From positions 1 to 52,521 of the forward strand of contig DATHDG010000037.1 of NCBI GenBank assembly GCA_035319125.1: DNA of 52,521 nucleotides, in the 5' to 3' direction. The position numbers and the translations under genes are program-made. Numbering within the stretch: position 1 is the first letter of the stretch; each line of letters opens with the position of its first letter. Positions 8,850 through 17,014 of the stretch are shown in pieces. This DNA is from Fen-1308 sp035319125 (lineage in GTDB: Bacteria; Nitrospirota; Thermodesulfovibrionia; Thermodesulfovibrionales; Dissulfurispiraceae). A model generated the notes under the pieces. That model did not search any database. It saw nothing but the letters and a program-made list of their open reading frames with translations, and was not told the DNA's origin.

Positions 8850-9453
8850 TAAGAAGACCTCGGCAGTTACGCGCTATGTGCCGGCAGCTTTCGACCAGGC
8901 CGGGTCTGAAAATAAGTTGGACGATCCGAAACAAAAAGCCGAGATGCTTAAGAAAATAGAGGAACAGGGCTTTGAAAAAGGCTTTGCTGCAGGATTTGAA
9001 AAGGGAATAGCTGCCGGGCAAGAGGAAATCATCGACAGACTGGCTCGTGTCGATTCTATTATTTTAGAACTCGAAAAGTTCAAAGAAAAAAAGTTGCAGG
9101 AGACACTCCCTGAAATTGTAGACCTTGCTTTGGAAATCGCCGGCAGAGTCATACACAAAAAGATTGAGCAGGATCGTGAGATCATAGTATCAGTTGTGCG
9201 CGATGCAGTCAGAAAGCTCGGCAGGGAAGAGAAAATGGTTATCAGGGTCAACCCTCTGGATTATGATACAATGATTTCGAGCCTTGAAGCTCTCAGGGAA
9301 GAAGCCAGGCTTAGGGATATAAGCATTGAACCTGCAGATTCGGTATCAGCCGGAGGCTGTTATATAGAGACTCCGACTGCGGAAGTAGACGCAAGGGTCG
9401 AGGAGCAGATCAGGGAGTTGCGCGATGCAATCGACACAGCTCTTGATAGCTAA
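8827..9453 (+). CDS. fliH: Flagellar export regulator FliH
   Basis: The 208-residue FliH dimerises, binds the ATPase FliI, and links it to the C-ring and export gate. It shows the glycine-repeat motif typical of FliH (GFEKGFAAGFEKGIAAGQEE), then a coiled coil and a V-type ATPase subunit-E-like C-terminal domain (LALEIAGRVIHKKIEQDRE). The start is GTG 8827, inside the end of fliG, with GGAGG at 8817-8821. Its own end overlaps fliI by 29 bases, so fliG-fliH-fliI are tightly coupled in translation. Confidence 0.93.
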   Translation: MAKNLSADKKTSAVTRYVPAAFDQAGSENKLDDPKQKAEMLKKIEEQGFEKGFAAGFEKGIAAGQEEIIDRLARVDSIILELEKFKEKKLQETLPEIVDLALEIAGRVIHKKIEQDREIIVSVVRDAVRKLGREEKMVIRVNPLDYDTMISSLEALREEARLRDISIEPADSVSAGGCYIETPTAEVDARVEEQIRELRDAIDTALDS

Positions 9454-10759
9454 ATGCAGGAATTTTGTCAGGGACGCTGACCCCATAAAGGTCTACGGCC
9501 GTGTTGATAAGGGCATCGGCCTTGTTATTGAAGGTTTAGGTCCTCGTGCAAACATCGGGGATATCTGTCATATTCAGCCTGATGAATGGGTAACAGATGA
9601 GTTTGTTGAGGCTGAAGTCATCGGGTTTAAAGAAGACCGTCTGCTGCTCATGCCGCTGCACGAGTTAATGGGCATTGGCCCGGGTTCCAGGGTAATCAAG
9701 CGTGGAAGGCAAAAATACATAAGAGTCGGAGATGAACTGCTTGGCCGTGTCATAGATGGCCTTGGCAATCCTATGGACGGCAGAGGCCATATCAACGGCC
9801 AGTTGTATCCCATCTATCAAGATCCGATAAACCCATTGTTGAGAAGGCGTATAAGTGAGCCGTTAGACCTTGGCATCAAGGCAATCAATACGCTGCTTAC
9901 TTGTGGAAAAGGTCAGAGGATAGGTATCATGGCCGGCAGTGGTGTGGGTAAAAGCGTTTTGCTGGGCATGATGGCGCGCAATACTGAGGCGGACGTCAAT
10001 GTTATTGCGCTTATCGGCGAACGTGGCAGAGAAGTGAGGGAGTTCATAGAAAAGGACCTCGGAGATGAAGGTCTCAGACGGTCGGTTCTAGTAGTTGCAA
10101 CGTCAGATATGTCGCCTCTTGCGCGGCTCAGGGGAGCATTCGTTGCAATTGCAGTTGCAGAGTATTTCAGGGCAGCAGGCAAAGATGTGCTTTTTATGAT
10201 GGATTCTTTGACAAGATTTGCTATGGCTCAGAGGGAAATAGGACTGGCAGCCGGAGAGCCGCCTACTACAAAGGGATATCCACCTTCTGCATTCAATTTG
10301 CTGCCTAAGCTGCTTGAGAGGGCAGGGAACAGTGATGGAGATGGAACGATAACGGGCCTCTTTACAGTGCTTGTCGAAAGCGACGATCTGACAGACCCTA
10401 TAGCAGACGCAGCACGGGCTATTCTTGACGGTCATATCGTGCTATCCCGTGAGTTGGCAAATCATAATCATTATCCGGCGATAGATGTTCTGCAAAGCAT
10501 AAGCAGGCTGATGAAAGACATAGTCGACGACAACCAAAGGTTTATTGTTGAGAAGACCCTTGATGTAATGGCAACGTACAAGCGGTATGAGGACGTTATA
10601 ACAATCGGAGCATACAAAGAGGGCACCAACCCTAAGCTTGATTTCTCGATAGCCATGATGGACAAGATCAGACCATTTCTCAAACAGCGTATAGGTGAAA
10701 AGGTTTCATTTGTGGACGGTCTCTTGCAGTTGCGCAATATTTTTGGTGAGGCTTCATGA
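9425..10759 (+). CDS. fliI: Flagellum-specific ATPase FliI
   Basis: The 444-residue ATPase is homologous to the F1 beta subunit and powers or unlocks flagellar export. Walker A GSGVGKS is at 171-177. GERGREVREF, the Walker B strand VLFMMDSLTRFAMAQREIGL and GEPPTTKGYPPSAF are all typical of FliI/YscN. The C-terminal chaperone-binding domain is present. Start ATG 9425 lies in the 3' end of fliH. The stop overlaps fliJ (ATGA). Confidence 0.97.
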   Translation: MQSTQLLIAKCRNFVRDADPIKVYGRVDKGIGLVIEGLGPRANIGDICHIQPDEWVTDEFVEAEVIGFKEDRLLLMPLHELMGIGPGSRVIKRGRQKYIRVGDELLGRVIDGLGNPMDGRGHINGQLYPIYQDPINPLLRRRISEPLDLGIKAINTLLTCGKGQRIGIMAGSGVGKSVLLGMMARNTEADVNVIALIGERGREVREFIEKDLGDEGLRRSVLVVATSDMSPLARLRGAFVAIAVAEYFRAAGKDVLFMMDSLTRFAMAQREIGLAAGEPPTTKGYPPSAFNLLPKLLERAGNSDGDGTITGLFTVLVESDDLTDPIADAARAILDGHIVLSRELANHNHYPAIDVLQSISRLMKDIVDDNQRFIVEKTLDVMATYKRYEDVITIGAYKEGTNPKLDFSIAMMDKIRPFLKQRIGEKVSFVDGLLQLRNIFGEAS

Positions 10760-11187
10760 AGACACCGCTGGAGAGTTTGCTGTCTCTCAAAAAGTGGGAA
10801 GAGGACGAAGCGAAAAACCTTTTTGCGCTTGCCCGCAAGGAACTTGACGAGCAGGAGCAAAGGCTCTCTGAGCTTGAAGAGAAGTTTGGAGCATTACGAA
10901 AAAGAATGTCTTGTTTAGAAAACGAAGCGGTCACCATTGATGAGATTCAGAAACTGAACGGTCAGATGGAGCATTTATTCAAACTGCTCGAAAGACAGAA
11001 GGCTACAGTGGAAGCTGGCAAATTTAGAATGGATGAGGCAATGAAAATATTGTCGGAGGCTTCGAAAGAATGCAAGACATATGAGAAGGTTAACGAAAAG
11101 CACAGAGAATTTGAGCGCCGCGAAGTTAAAAAGAGAGAGCAAAAGGGGATGGATGAGCATGCAGTTATTCGTCACAAAAAGAAATAG
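10756..11187 (+). CDS. fliJ: Flagellar export protein FliJ
   Basis: The 143-residue protein is predicted to be almost entirely coiled coil, and is rich in Lys, Glu and Arg (for example FALARKELDEQEQRLSELEE). FliJ is the stalk that connects the FliI hexamer to FlhA and escorts chaperones. Sequence conservation in this family is low, so the call rests on coiled-coil character, length and the strictly conserved place after fliI, with a four-base overlap. Confidence 0.9.
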   Translation: MKTPLESLLSLKKWEEDEAKNLFALARKELDEQEQRLSELEEKFGALRKRMSCLENEAVTIDEIQKLNGQMEHLFKLLERQKATVEAGKFRMDEAMKILSEASKECKTYEKVNEKHREFERREVKKREQKGMDEHAVIRHKKK

Positions 11188-11662
11188 AAAAGGACAGTTA
11201 GTGCCGGCTCTCAATAAGATGATTCTCATCGTATTTTCTGTTGCTGCGTTTTTTTCTATAGTATGCAATGGCAGTTTGTCCGCTGAAGACAAGAAGGCTG
11301 ACTCTAAGCCGGCGACATCCATTGAAGAGGAGAGATTAAAAATTCTTCGTGCCGACCTTCAGGCGCAGATTGAACAGTTGAAGAAACTAAAGCAGGAAAT
11401 GGAAGCTCTGCAAAAGGGACTTGAAGGGAAGAGGCTGGAGCAATTCAATAAAGTTGTCAAGATGTTCGAATCTATGTCAGCTGAAGAGGCTGCTAAAGCA
11501 ATGGAAAAGTTAGACGACGATACCGCCTCTCAGATACTTTCGTCAATGAAACCCCGCTCATCAGGTAAGATCATGGGCCAGCTTGATCCTTCCAGAGCAG
11601 CTGCTCTTTCCAAAAAGATCATCGTAAAAGGGCGGGGCATCACGGAAAAAACTTCCCCTTAG
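11153..11662 (+). CDS. MotE-like protein (MgtE N-terminal-like domain)
   Basis: The 169-residue protein has one N-terminal hydrophobic segment (about 21-42, ILIVFSVAAFFSIVCNGSLS), a coiled coil (about 58-95) and a C-terminal domain like the MgtE intracellular N-domain (FESMSAEEAAKAMEKLDDDT, then ILSSMKPRSSGKIMGQLDP). Proteins of this form lie after fliJ in many bacteria and include MotE, a periplasmic chaperone for MotC in rhizobia. I choose ATG 11153 because AAAGGGG lies just upstream inside fliJ. The segment is a signal or anchor, placing the rest in the periplasm. No motA or motB gene is present in the window. The domain call is good; the function is inference. Confidence 0.75.
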   Translation: MSMQLFVTKRNRKGQLVPALNKMILIVFSVAAFFSIVCNGSLSAEDKKADSKPATSIEEERLKILRADLQAQIEQLKKLKQEMEALQKGLEGKRLEQFNKVVKMFESMSAEEAAKAMEKLDDDTASQILSSMKPRSSGKIMGQLDPSRAAALSKKIIVKGRGITEKTSP

Positions 11663-11965
11663 ACGGAAAATAATTCCTTACCTAATATAGCCATTCTGCA
11701 ACTAGATTCTATTGATCAGCCACGATGCAGCTCATATCTCCTGTTTAAAGCAAGCGCGATAAAAAGCCGGCACACTATGAATCCGCATAATTCAGAGTAT
11801 GTTAATCGCAATCATTAAGGAATCTGAACGGCTAGTCTATGCTCCAACTGCGCACAACAGATGATGCTGGTTGTCAGTTAGAAATAAAAATTCTAAAACG
11901 TATTTATATTTGATTCGCTGGCATAACTATTGCTTTAATGCCTCCAGATTAAAGGAGGACAAAGC
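11663..11965 (+). other. Intergenic region between the fliJ and fliK operons
   Basis: These 303 bases hold no credible gene. They carry the sigma-54 promoter at 11918-11934 and the dyad TTAGAA-N7-TTCTAA at 11878-11896, which ends 21 bases before the promoter. The upstream part (11663-11870) is the likely place for activator binding sites, but I see no clear repeated motif there and no T-rich terminator. Confidence 0.6.
11918..11934 (+). promoter_or_regulatory. Sigma-54 promoter of the fliK-flgD-flgE operon
   Basis: CTGGCATAACTATTGCT matches the -24/-12 consensus: TGGCA, then TTGCT, with GG and GC twelve bases apart. It lies 31 bases before the fliK start and just before the ribosome binding site AAAGGAGG (11951-11957 region). 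Confidence 0.85.
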
Positions 11966-13240
11966 ATGATCAAAGCTCTGATGCCAGCTGCACCCGCTGC
12001 GCCGGATGTGCCGGCAGCACCTGCTGCGCCATTAGCGCCGGGGAAAAGCTTCAGCTCTATACTCAAAACGTCAGTTAACCAAACAGCTGGATCAGATGAT
12101 ACTGCCGCCAAGATGTCTTCCAGGCAAATTGGATCAACAGACTGTTCTCCTTCGTCATGTCAGACAATGTCTACAGAGTCAAACTGTTGTAAAGAAGCCG
12201 ATCAAGCGCCTGATGGTGCATCTGATAAGCAGTCGAAAGTTGTGAAGCAGGGTGAGGATTCCAGTGAAGTTCTGCAGCAAATTATGCTGCAAATGACGGT
12301 CATTTATCAGCAGACTGCAAATCAGGCTTCAGTGGATAACCCCAATAATGATTGTTTAACGGGCGCTGCAACAGTGCAGCAAAACTTGCAATCTGTTATC
12401 GGCGATCCTGTAACGTCAACAGAGACAGGCACTGGCGGAAGTCCGGCCATTTCCCAATTAGCATCGCTCTCATCGCTTCAGAACTTATTTGCAGCATCGG
12501 CTACTGATAAGGAAGGCGCTGCCGGCAAAGCCGAATTTCGATCATTGCAAAAGTCTCCTGCAGAAGCTGAAGACCTATTATTTGGAGCTATGAAAGGATC
12601 ATCGGGCAATGAAAGTGCAAATGCAGTGTTTCAATCTTCCGATTCTTCCGGCGCAGAAGCTCAAATGCAGTCTTTCAGACAGGCTGGAGAAGCATCCGCT
12701 GTGAAGATAGCTGCTCTTGAAGGTAATGATATTACGAAATCTGAGATTGAAGCCGGTCCAGAAAAGAGTGCCAGCTCAAGCGACAATAGAGTTATAAGTG
12801 CATCAGCGGGTCTCCATGCGCAGAGTGTTTCTGGACAAGATTCATTTGTGCATGAACAGTCCTCTGTTCAAGAAGTTGTCCCCTCGGGCAAGCTATCCTC
12901 TGTAGATGCTTTAATCTCAAAGGCGCTGGATTCAGGACAGAAGAATCTAGTCATCAGGATAGATCCGCCTGACCTTGGAAGCATGCATATAAGGCTCAGC
13001 CTGTATAGTGGAGTTTTGAAGGCTGATGTGCGTGTAGATTCAGCCTCAGTCAAGGATGCTTTCAACCTTGCATTGCCACAAATAAAGACGTCCCTTGAAA
13101 ATTCCGGTATTAAGATAAACGAATTCAACATCGATGTCAGGGAGGATCAATATAGAAACAACCAAGAGCGTAATAACCGGGGGCAGCAGCAAAGACAGGG
13201 CAGGGGTTTGAAAAACGGTTTTTCAGATTTCTTTGCATAG
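11966..13240 (+). CDS. fliK: Flagellar hook-length control protein FliK
   Basis: The 424-residue protein has the FliK layout. It has a long low-complexity N-terminal part rich in Ala, Pro, Ser and Gln (alanine/proline block at residues 5-28) that acts as a molecular ruler. A folded C-terminal domain at about 325-400 contains the Flg_hook signature (NLVIRIDPPDLGSMHIRLSL, then KADVRVDSASVKDAFNLAL). FliK is secreted during hook growth and switches the export gate from rod/hook to filament substrates through FlhB. Start ATG 11966 has AAAGGAGG seven bases upstream. First gene of a hook operon. Confidence 0.9.
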   Translation: MIKALMPAAPAAPDVPAAPAAPLAPGKSFSSILKTSVNQTAGSDDTAAKMSSRQIGSTDCSPSSCQTMSTESNCCKEADQAPDGASDKQSKVVKQGEDSSEVLQQIMLQMTVIYQQTANQASVDNPNNDCLTGAATVQQNLQSVIGDPVTSTETGTGGSPAISQLASLSSLQNLFAASATDKEGAAGKAEFRSLQKSPAEAEDLLFGAMKGSSGNESANAVFQSSDSSGAEAQMQSFRQAGEASAVKIAALEGNDITKSEIEAGPEKSASSSDNRVISASAGLHAQSVSGQDSFVHEQSSVQEVVPSGKLSSVDALISKALDSGQKNLVIRIDPPDLGSMHIRLSLYSGVLKADVRVDSASVKDAFNLALPQIKTSLENSGIKINEFNIDVREDQYRNNQERNNRGQQQRQGRGLKNGFSDFFA

Positions 13241-13255
13241 ACAGGAGGATGACTA

Positions 13256-13690
13256 ATGAGCACTTCGGCAATCGGCGGCAATAGTTCTCTGAGTTCGCTT
13301 TATTCGGCAAGCAGCCAGAGCAGTACGAATTCAAAAAGCACCAACAGTACGGATGGATTAGGCGAGAGCGATTTCCTGAATCTGCTGATCACGCAGTTAA
13401 AAAATCAGGATCCACTTGACCCAATGAAAGACACTGAATTTATAGCGCAGCTCGCCAACTTCAGCAGTCTCCAGCAGATGACAAGCGTAAACACGAACAT
13501 AAGCAGCCTGCTCCAGCAGCAGAACATGTCCAATGCTACGTCGATGCTTGGAAAACAGGTATCAACTTCTGACGGCAAGAGCGGCATTGTAAGTCAAGTA
13601 AGCATGGACAACAGTACGGTTTCAGTTTATGTGGGCACTAATAAATATTCGCTGAGCGATATAACTGCCGTCAGCAATGCAACGACCTAA
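13256..13690 (+). CDS. flgD: Flagellar hook assembly (cap) protein FlgD
   Basis: The 144-residue FlgD is the scaffold at the tip of the growing hook. The N-terminal FlgD domain is clear (FLNLLITQLKNQDPLDPMKD, then EFIAQLANFSSLQQM). The C-terminal part is a short Tudor-like stretch (GKQVSTSDGKSGIVSQV), without the longer Ig-like domain of enteric FlgD (about 230 residues), so it is a minimal version. The Ser/Asn/Thr-rich first 35 residues probably carry the export signal. A good ribosome binding site (AGGAGGATGA) precedes ATG 13256. Confidence 0.95.
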   Translation: MSTSAIGGNSSLSSLYSASSQSSTNSKSTNSTDGLGESDFLNLLITQLKNQDPLDPMKDTEFIAQLANFSSLQQMTSVNTNISSLLQQQNMSNATSMLGKQVSTSDGKSGIVSQVSMDNSTVSVYVGTNKYSLSDITAVSNATT

Positions 13691-13701
13691 GGGGGATACA
13701 A

Positions 13702-14958
13702 ATGTCTATTTTATCGTCAATCTTTACGGGTGTTAGCGGTCTTAACGCAAACGGCCAGGAGCTATCGGTGATAGGAGATAATATTGCCAACGTAAACACA
13801 GTTGGTTATAAAGGAAGCCGCATGGCGTTTGGTGACATTCTGAGTCAGACCTTGACAGGGCTTTCCGGCACTTCGCAAGTGGGACGCGGAGTTGCCGTCA
13901 ACGGGGTAACCCCTATGTTCACTCAGGGTTCTTTTCAGAATACTTCCAGCGGTCTCGATGTCGCCATCGATGGCGAAGGCTTTTTCATGGTAAACAATAA
14001 CGGAGCCACCAATTACACAAGGGCCGGTAATTTCCAGCTCGACCAGAGCGGAAATGTGGTGACGCCGTCCGGCGCAATCCTTCAGGGATACCTGGCCAAT
14101 GCGGCAGGAGCTATTACGGGGCAGATAGGCAACATTCAGCTCATTACGAATACCAACTTACCTTCTGCTACGACGACCGCTAACCTGGGCGTCAATCTTG
14201 ACTCCGGATCCACTCCTCCTGCTTCTGCATGGGGCACATGGACCGCCGGGACAACCACGCCTCCGCCTTCAACTGTTTATAACAACACGACATCTGTAAC
14301 AGCTTATGACTCAGAGGGCAATGCGCATCAGGTGAATGTTTATTTTGCAAAGACTGGTGCAAATGCATGGACAGCTCATTACGTCTATCAGGATGCAACA
14401 GGCAATTATAACGAGGCAGGCACTCAGGCTCTTACATTCAACACCTCGGGTGTCCTTACATCAACAGCCTCAAGCGGTGCTCTTGCTTTCACCTGGGGAG
14501 GTGGGGTTGCGGCCGGATCCACCACTTTTGATCTGACCGGCACAACCCAGGTCGCGGGCAGTTTTGCTATATCAAATATAAGCCAGAATGGATATGCTAC
14601 CGGATCGCTCAAGAATGTTCTTATTGATGATAAGGGAGTGGTATCCGGCGTATACACCAACGGGCAGACGAGAAACATTGCGCAGCTCTGTCTTGCACGG
14701 TTTCCTGCGCCTACGGAATTGACAAAAATCGGAAACAACCTGTTTGCACAGTCCAGCACTTCGGGGCAGCCCATTGTCGGTGATCCTCAGACATCCGGGC
14801 TGGGCAGAACACTGTCGGATACCCTGGAATTAAGCAACGTGGACATAGCAGAGGAATTTACAAACCTCATATCTGCTCAGAGAGGTTTCCAGGCGAATAC
14901 CAAAATTATAACAACGACAGACGACCTGCTTAATCTGCTCATCTCAATTAAGCAGTAA
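13702..14958 (+). CDS. flgE: Flagellar hook protein FlgE
   Basis: The 418-residue hook subunit has the N-terminal rod/hook signature (LSVIGDNIANVNTVGYKGSR), the FlgE-F-G central motif (LDVAIDGEGFFMVNNNGATN followed by YTRAGNF), and the C-terminal helix (DIAEEFTNLISAQRGFQANT). The Thr/Ser/Ala-rich middle (about 155-290) forms the outer D2-type domain. It follows flgD by 11 bases and ends the operon, with a hairpin at 14974-15009 downstream. Confidence 0.97.
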   Translation: MSILSSIFTGVSGLNANGQELSVIGDNIANVNTVGYKGSRMAFGDILSQTLTGLSGTSQVGRGVAVNGVTPMFTQGSFQNTSSGLDVAIDGEGFFMVNNNGATNYTRAGNFQLDQSGNVVTPSGAILQGYLANAAGAITGQIGNIQLITNTNLPSATTTANLGVNLDSGSTPPASAWGTWTAGTTTPPPSTVYNNTTSVTAYDSEGNAHQVNVYFAKTGANAWTAHYVYQDATGNYNEAGTQALTFNTSGVLTSTASSGALAFTWGGGVAAGSTTFDLTGTTQVAGSFAISNISQNGYATGSLKNVLIDDKGVVSGVYTNGQTRNIAQLCLARFPAPTELTKIGNNLFAQSSTSGQPIVGDPQTSGLGRTLSDTLELSNVDIAEEFTNLISAQRGFQANTKIITTTDDLLNLLISIKQ

Positions 14959-14973
14959 TCCCAGTTAATTGTT

Positions 14974-15009
14974 TGACGGTTGGGTGAGCCTATGGCTGCT
15001 CAACCGTCA
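14974..15009 (+). terminator. Stem-loop after flgE
   Basis: TGACGGTTG (14974-14982) pairs perfectly with CAACCGTCA (15001-15009). An inner AGCC/GGCT stem with a three-base loop lies between them. No run of T follows, so it is an imperfect intrinsic terminator, or a 3'-end stabilising hairpin separating the hook operon from the fliL promoter. Confidence 0.5.
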
Positions 15010-15046
15010 TCCTATTGACCCCTCTCAATAAATAAATCCAAATTAT

Positions 15047-15060
15047 CAAGTAGTTACTTG
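15047..15060 (+). promoter_or_regulatory. Palindrome abutting the fliL promoter
   Basis: CAAGTA-GT-TACTTG is a two-fold symmetric site that ends exactly where the sigma-54 -24 element starts (15061). It could bind a dimeric regulator next to the polymerase. No second copy was seen at the other sigma-54 promoters. Confidence 0.3.
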
Positions 15061-15077
15061 CTGGCACAATCCATGCT
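15061..15077 (+). promoter_or_regulatory. Sigma-54 promoter of the fliL operon
   Basis: CTGGCACAATCCATGCT has a perfect TGGCAC -24 half, and ATGCT at -12 with GG and GC twelve bases apart. It lies 60 bases before fliL and would drive fliL through at least fliA. Confidence 0.82.
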
Positions 15078-15136
15078 CTATTCTGCGTGGATTACCATTT
15101 TTATGCTCTTATCTTTTGTGCTTTAAGGAGGCCTCT

Positions 15137-15631
15137 ATGGCAGAAAAAGAAGCGGATCAAGATAAAGAAGGAGCGGAAGAAGCTGCGCCCAAAAAGGGCA
15201 GCAAAAAGATGCTGATCATCATAATTGTCGCAGTTGTAGCGGTAGTGCTTGCTGTGGCAGCCTTCTTCATTGTTCCTAAATTCATGGGAGGTGGCAGCAA
15301 GGGGCATAAAGAAGAGGCCAAGGTAGAAGAAGGTGTTATGTTTTCTCTTGACCCATTTGTTGTCAATCTCAACGATCCAGGAGGACCCAAATTCCTCAAG
15401 GTCTCGATTCAGCTTGAATTAGCGAACGCTGCATTAATGGAAAAGGCAAAACAGAAAACACCACAGCTCCGTGATGCCATAATAACCCTTCTTACCAGCA
15501 AGTCTTCTGAATCTTTATTCCCTCCCGAAGGGAAGCTACAGCTCAAGGACGAAATCAATGCGCGAATGAACCAGATAATGGGTCCGAATTTGGTTAAGAA
15601 CGTGTATTTGACAGATTTTGTCATGCAATAA
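15137..15631 (+). CDS. fliL: Flagellar basal body-associated protein FliL
   Basis: The 164-residue inner-membrane protein forms rings around stator units and supports torque. A charged N-terminus is followed by one transmembrane helix at about 25-45 (MLIIIIVAVVAVVLAVAAFF). The periplasmic FliL domain then starts VMFSLDPFVVNLNDPGGPKF and contains the LRDAIITLLTSKSSESL motif. Start ATG 15137 has AAGGAGG at 15125-15131; an in-frame TTG at 15116 would extend it by seven residues without a ribosome binding site. Confidence 0.95.
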   Translation: MAEKEADQDKEGAEEAAPKKGSKKMLIIIIVAVVAVVLAVAAFFIVPKFMGGGSKGHKEEAKVEEGVMFSLDPFVVNLNDPGGPKFLKVSIQLELANAALMEKAKQKTPQLRDAIITLLTSKSSESLFPPEGKLQLKDEINARMNQIMGPNLVKNVYLTDFVMQ

Positions 15632-15644
15632 GGCGGTTCCATTA

Positions 15645-16607
15645 ATGGATGAGATACTCTCACAAGAAGAAGTCGATGCGCTACTGAAAGGCATACAGGA
15701 AGGTGAAGTTGAAACTGAAACCGGCGTAGAGCCATCCGGCGTCAAGTCATACGATTTTACCGGTCAGGAAAAAATTGTCAGGGGAAGAATGCCGACCCTC
15801 GACATCGCCAACGAAAGGCTGGCAAGAAATTTCAGACTTTCTCTTTCGGCTGCAATCAGACGCATGGTAGACATTACCAATGTCAATGTCACCATAACAA
15901 AGTTCTACGACTTCATGCGCGGAATTCCCTTTCCATCGAGCATCAATATTTACAAGATGGAGCCTTTAAGGGGATTCGGGCTTCTTGTCTTCGATGCACA
16001 AATGATCTTCAGCCTCATCGAATTTTTCTTTGGCGGGACCGGAAAGGCTTATTACAAGCCGGAGGGAAGGGAGTTCACACCGATAGAGCAAAAGATTATT
16101 CACAAGGTTGTGATGATGTTTTTCGATGATATGGAAGAGGCCTGGAGAGCTGTATTTCCGATAAAGCCGCTCTATGTCAGGGCCGAAATGAACCCTCAGT
16201 TTGTAAATATTGTTACTCCAGTTGATGTTGTGATAAAGGTCGAATTCGTGCTTGAAGTGGAGGGCAAGCAGTGCAAGGCATATCTTTGCATACCCTATGG
16301 AACAGTCGAGCCCATCAAGGAAAAACTTTACAGCGCGTTCTCTGCAGACAGGGATGAACTAGACATGAAATGGCTGGAAAGACTTAAGGACCGTCTGAGG
16401 GAAATTCCGGTGACGATTACCGGCACTCTAGGAAAAGCAAGGCTAGATGTCAGCCGCGTTGTTGACCTCAAAGTTGATGACATTATTGTTCTTGAAAGAC
16501 GTACTGACGAGGATGTCGACATACTTGTCGAAGATTTCCCCAAATTCAGCGGCAAGTTTGGAGTGTATAAGGGAGCGTTAGCCCTCAAGGTCAACAAAGT
16601 GCTGTAG
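15645..16607 (+). CDS. fliM: Flagellar motor switch protein FliM
   Basis: The 320-residue C-ring protein begins with the CheY-P-binding peptide (DEILSQEEVDALLKGI). A middle CheC-like domain that binds FliG follows (LDIANERLARNFRLSLSAAI). The C-terminal FliN-like domain follows (LREIPVTITGTLGKARLDVS). CheY-P binding to the N-terminal peptide switches rotation. I start it at ATG 15645, giving the canonical MDEILSQ N-terminus. No separate FliY or CheC phosphatase is seen in the window, so CheZ is the visible route for CheY-P removal. Confidence 0.97.
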   Translation: MDEILSQEEVDALLKGIQEGEVETETGVEPSGVKSYDFTGQEKIVRGRMPTLDIANERLARNFRLSLSAAIRRMVDITNVNVTITKFYDFMRGIPFPSSINIYKMEPLRGFGLLVFDAQMIFSLIEFFFGGTGKAYYKPEGREFTPIEQKIIHKVVMMFFDDMEEAWRAVFPIKPLYVRAEMNPQFVNIVTPVDVVIKVEFVLEVEGKQCKAYLCIPYGTVEPIKEKLYSAFSADRDELDMKWLERLKDRLREIPVTITGTLGKARLDVSRVVDLKVDDIIVLERRTDEDVDILVEDFPKFSGKFGVYKGALALKVNKVL

Positions 16608-16646
16608 GGCACGCTGACTGAAAAGGATTGAGAGGAGGACATAGAA

Positions 16647-16976
16647 ATGGCAGATGAGGTTAAAGACCTGGAAGTCCAGGAGTTTCAGGACCAGGGTAAA
16701 GCGGCACAGGGAACCACAAAGGACATAAATTTCATCCTTGATATACCTCTGGAGGTGACCGTCGTTATCGGCAGAACTAAGATACTGGTGCAGGAACTTC
16801 TCCAGCTCGGACAGGGTTCAGTTGTTGCTCTTGAAAAGCTGGCGGGTGAACCTATGGAGGTGTATGTTAACGACCGCCTGATCGGCAGAGGCGAGGTTGT
16901 TGTTGTCAATGAAAGATTCGGAATAAGACTGACTGATATTATTAGCCCTGCTGAGAGGGTCAGGCAGCTAAGATAG
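16647..16976 (+). CDS. fliN: Flagellar motor switch protein FliN
   Basis: The 109-residue FliN forms the base of the C-ring and docks FliH. After a Gln/Glu-rich N-terminal tail comes the SpoA/FliN domain (ILDIPLEVTVVIGRTKILVQ, then LLQLGQGSVVALEKLAGEPM and VYVNDRLIGRGEVVVVNERF), ending in GIRLTDIISPAERVRQL. Length and order after fliM are standard. A strong ribosome binding site (GAGGAGG) precedes ATG 16647. Confidence 0.97.
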   Translation: MADEVKDLEVQEFQDQGKAAQGTTKDINFILDIPLEVTVVIGRTKILVQELLQLGQGSVVALEKLAGEPMEVYVNDRLIGRGEVVVVNERFGIRLTDIISPAERVRQLR

Positions 16977-17014
16977 TAGGAGTGAAAGAACAGCTTTTTG
17001 AGGACTTGTAATAA

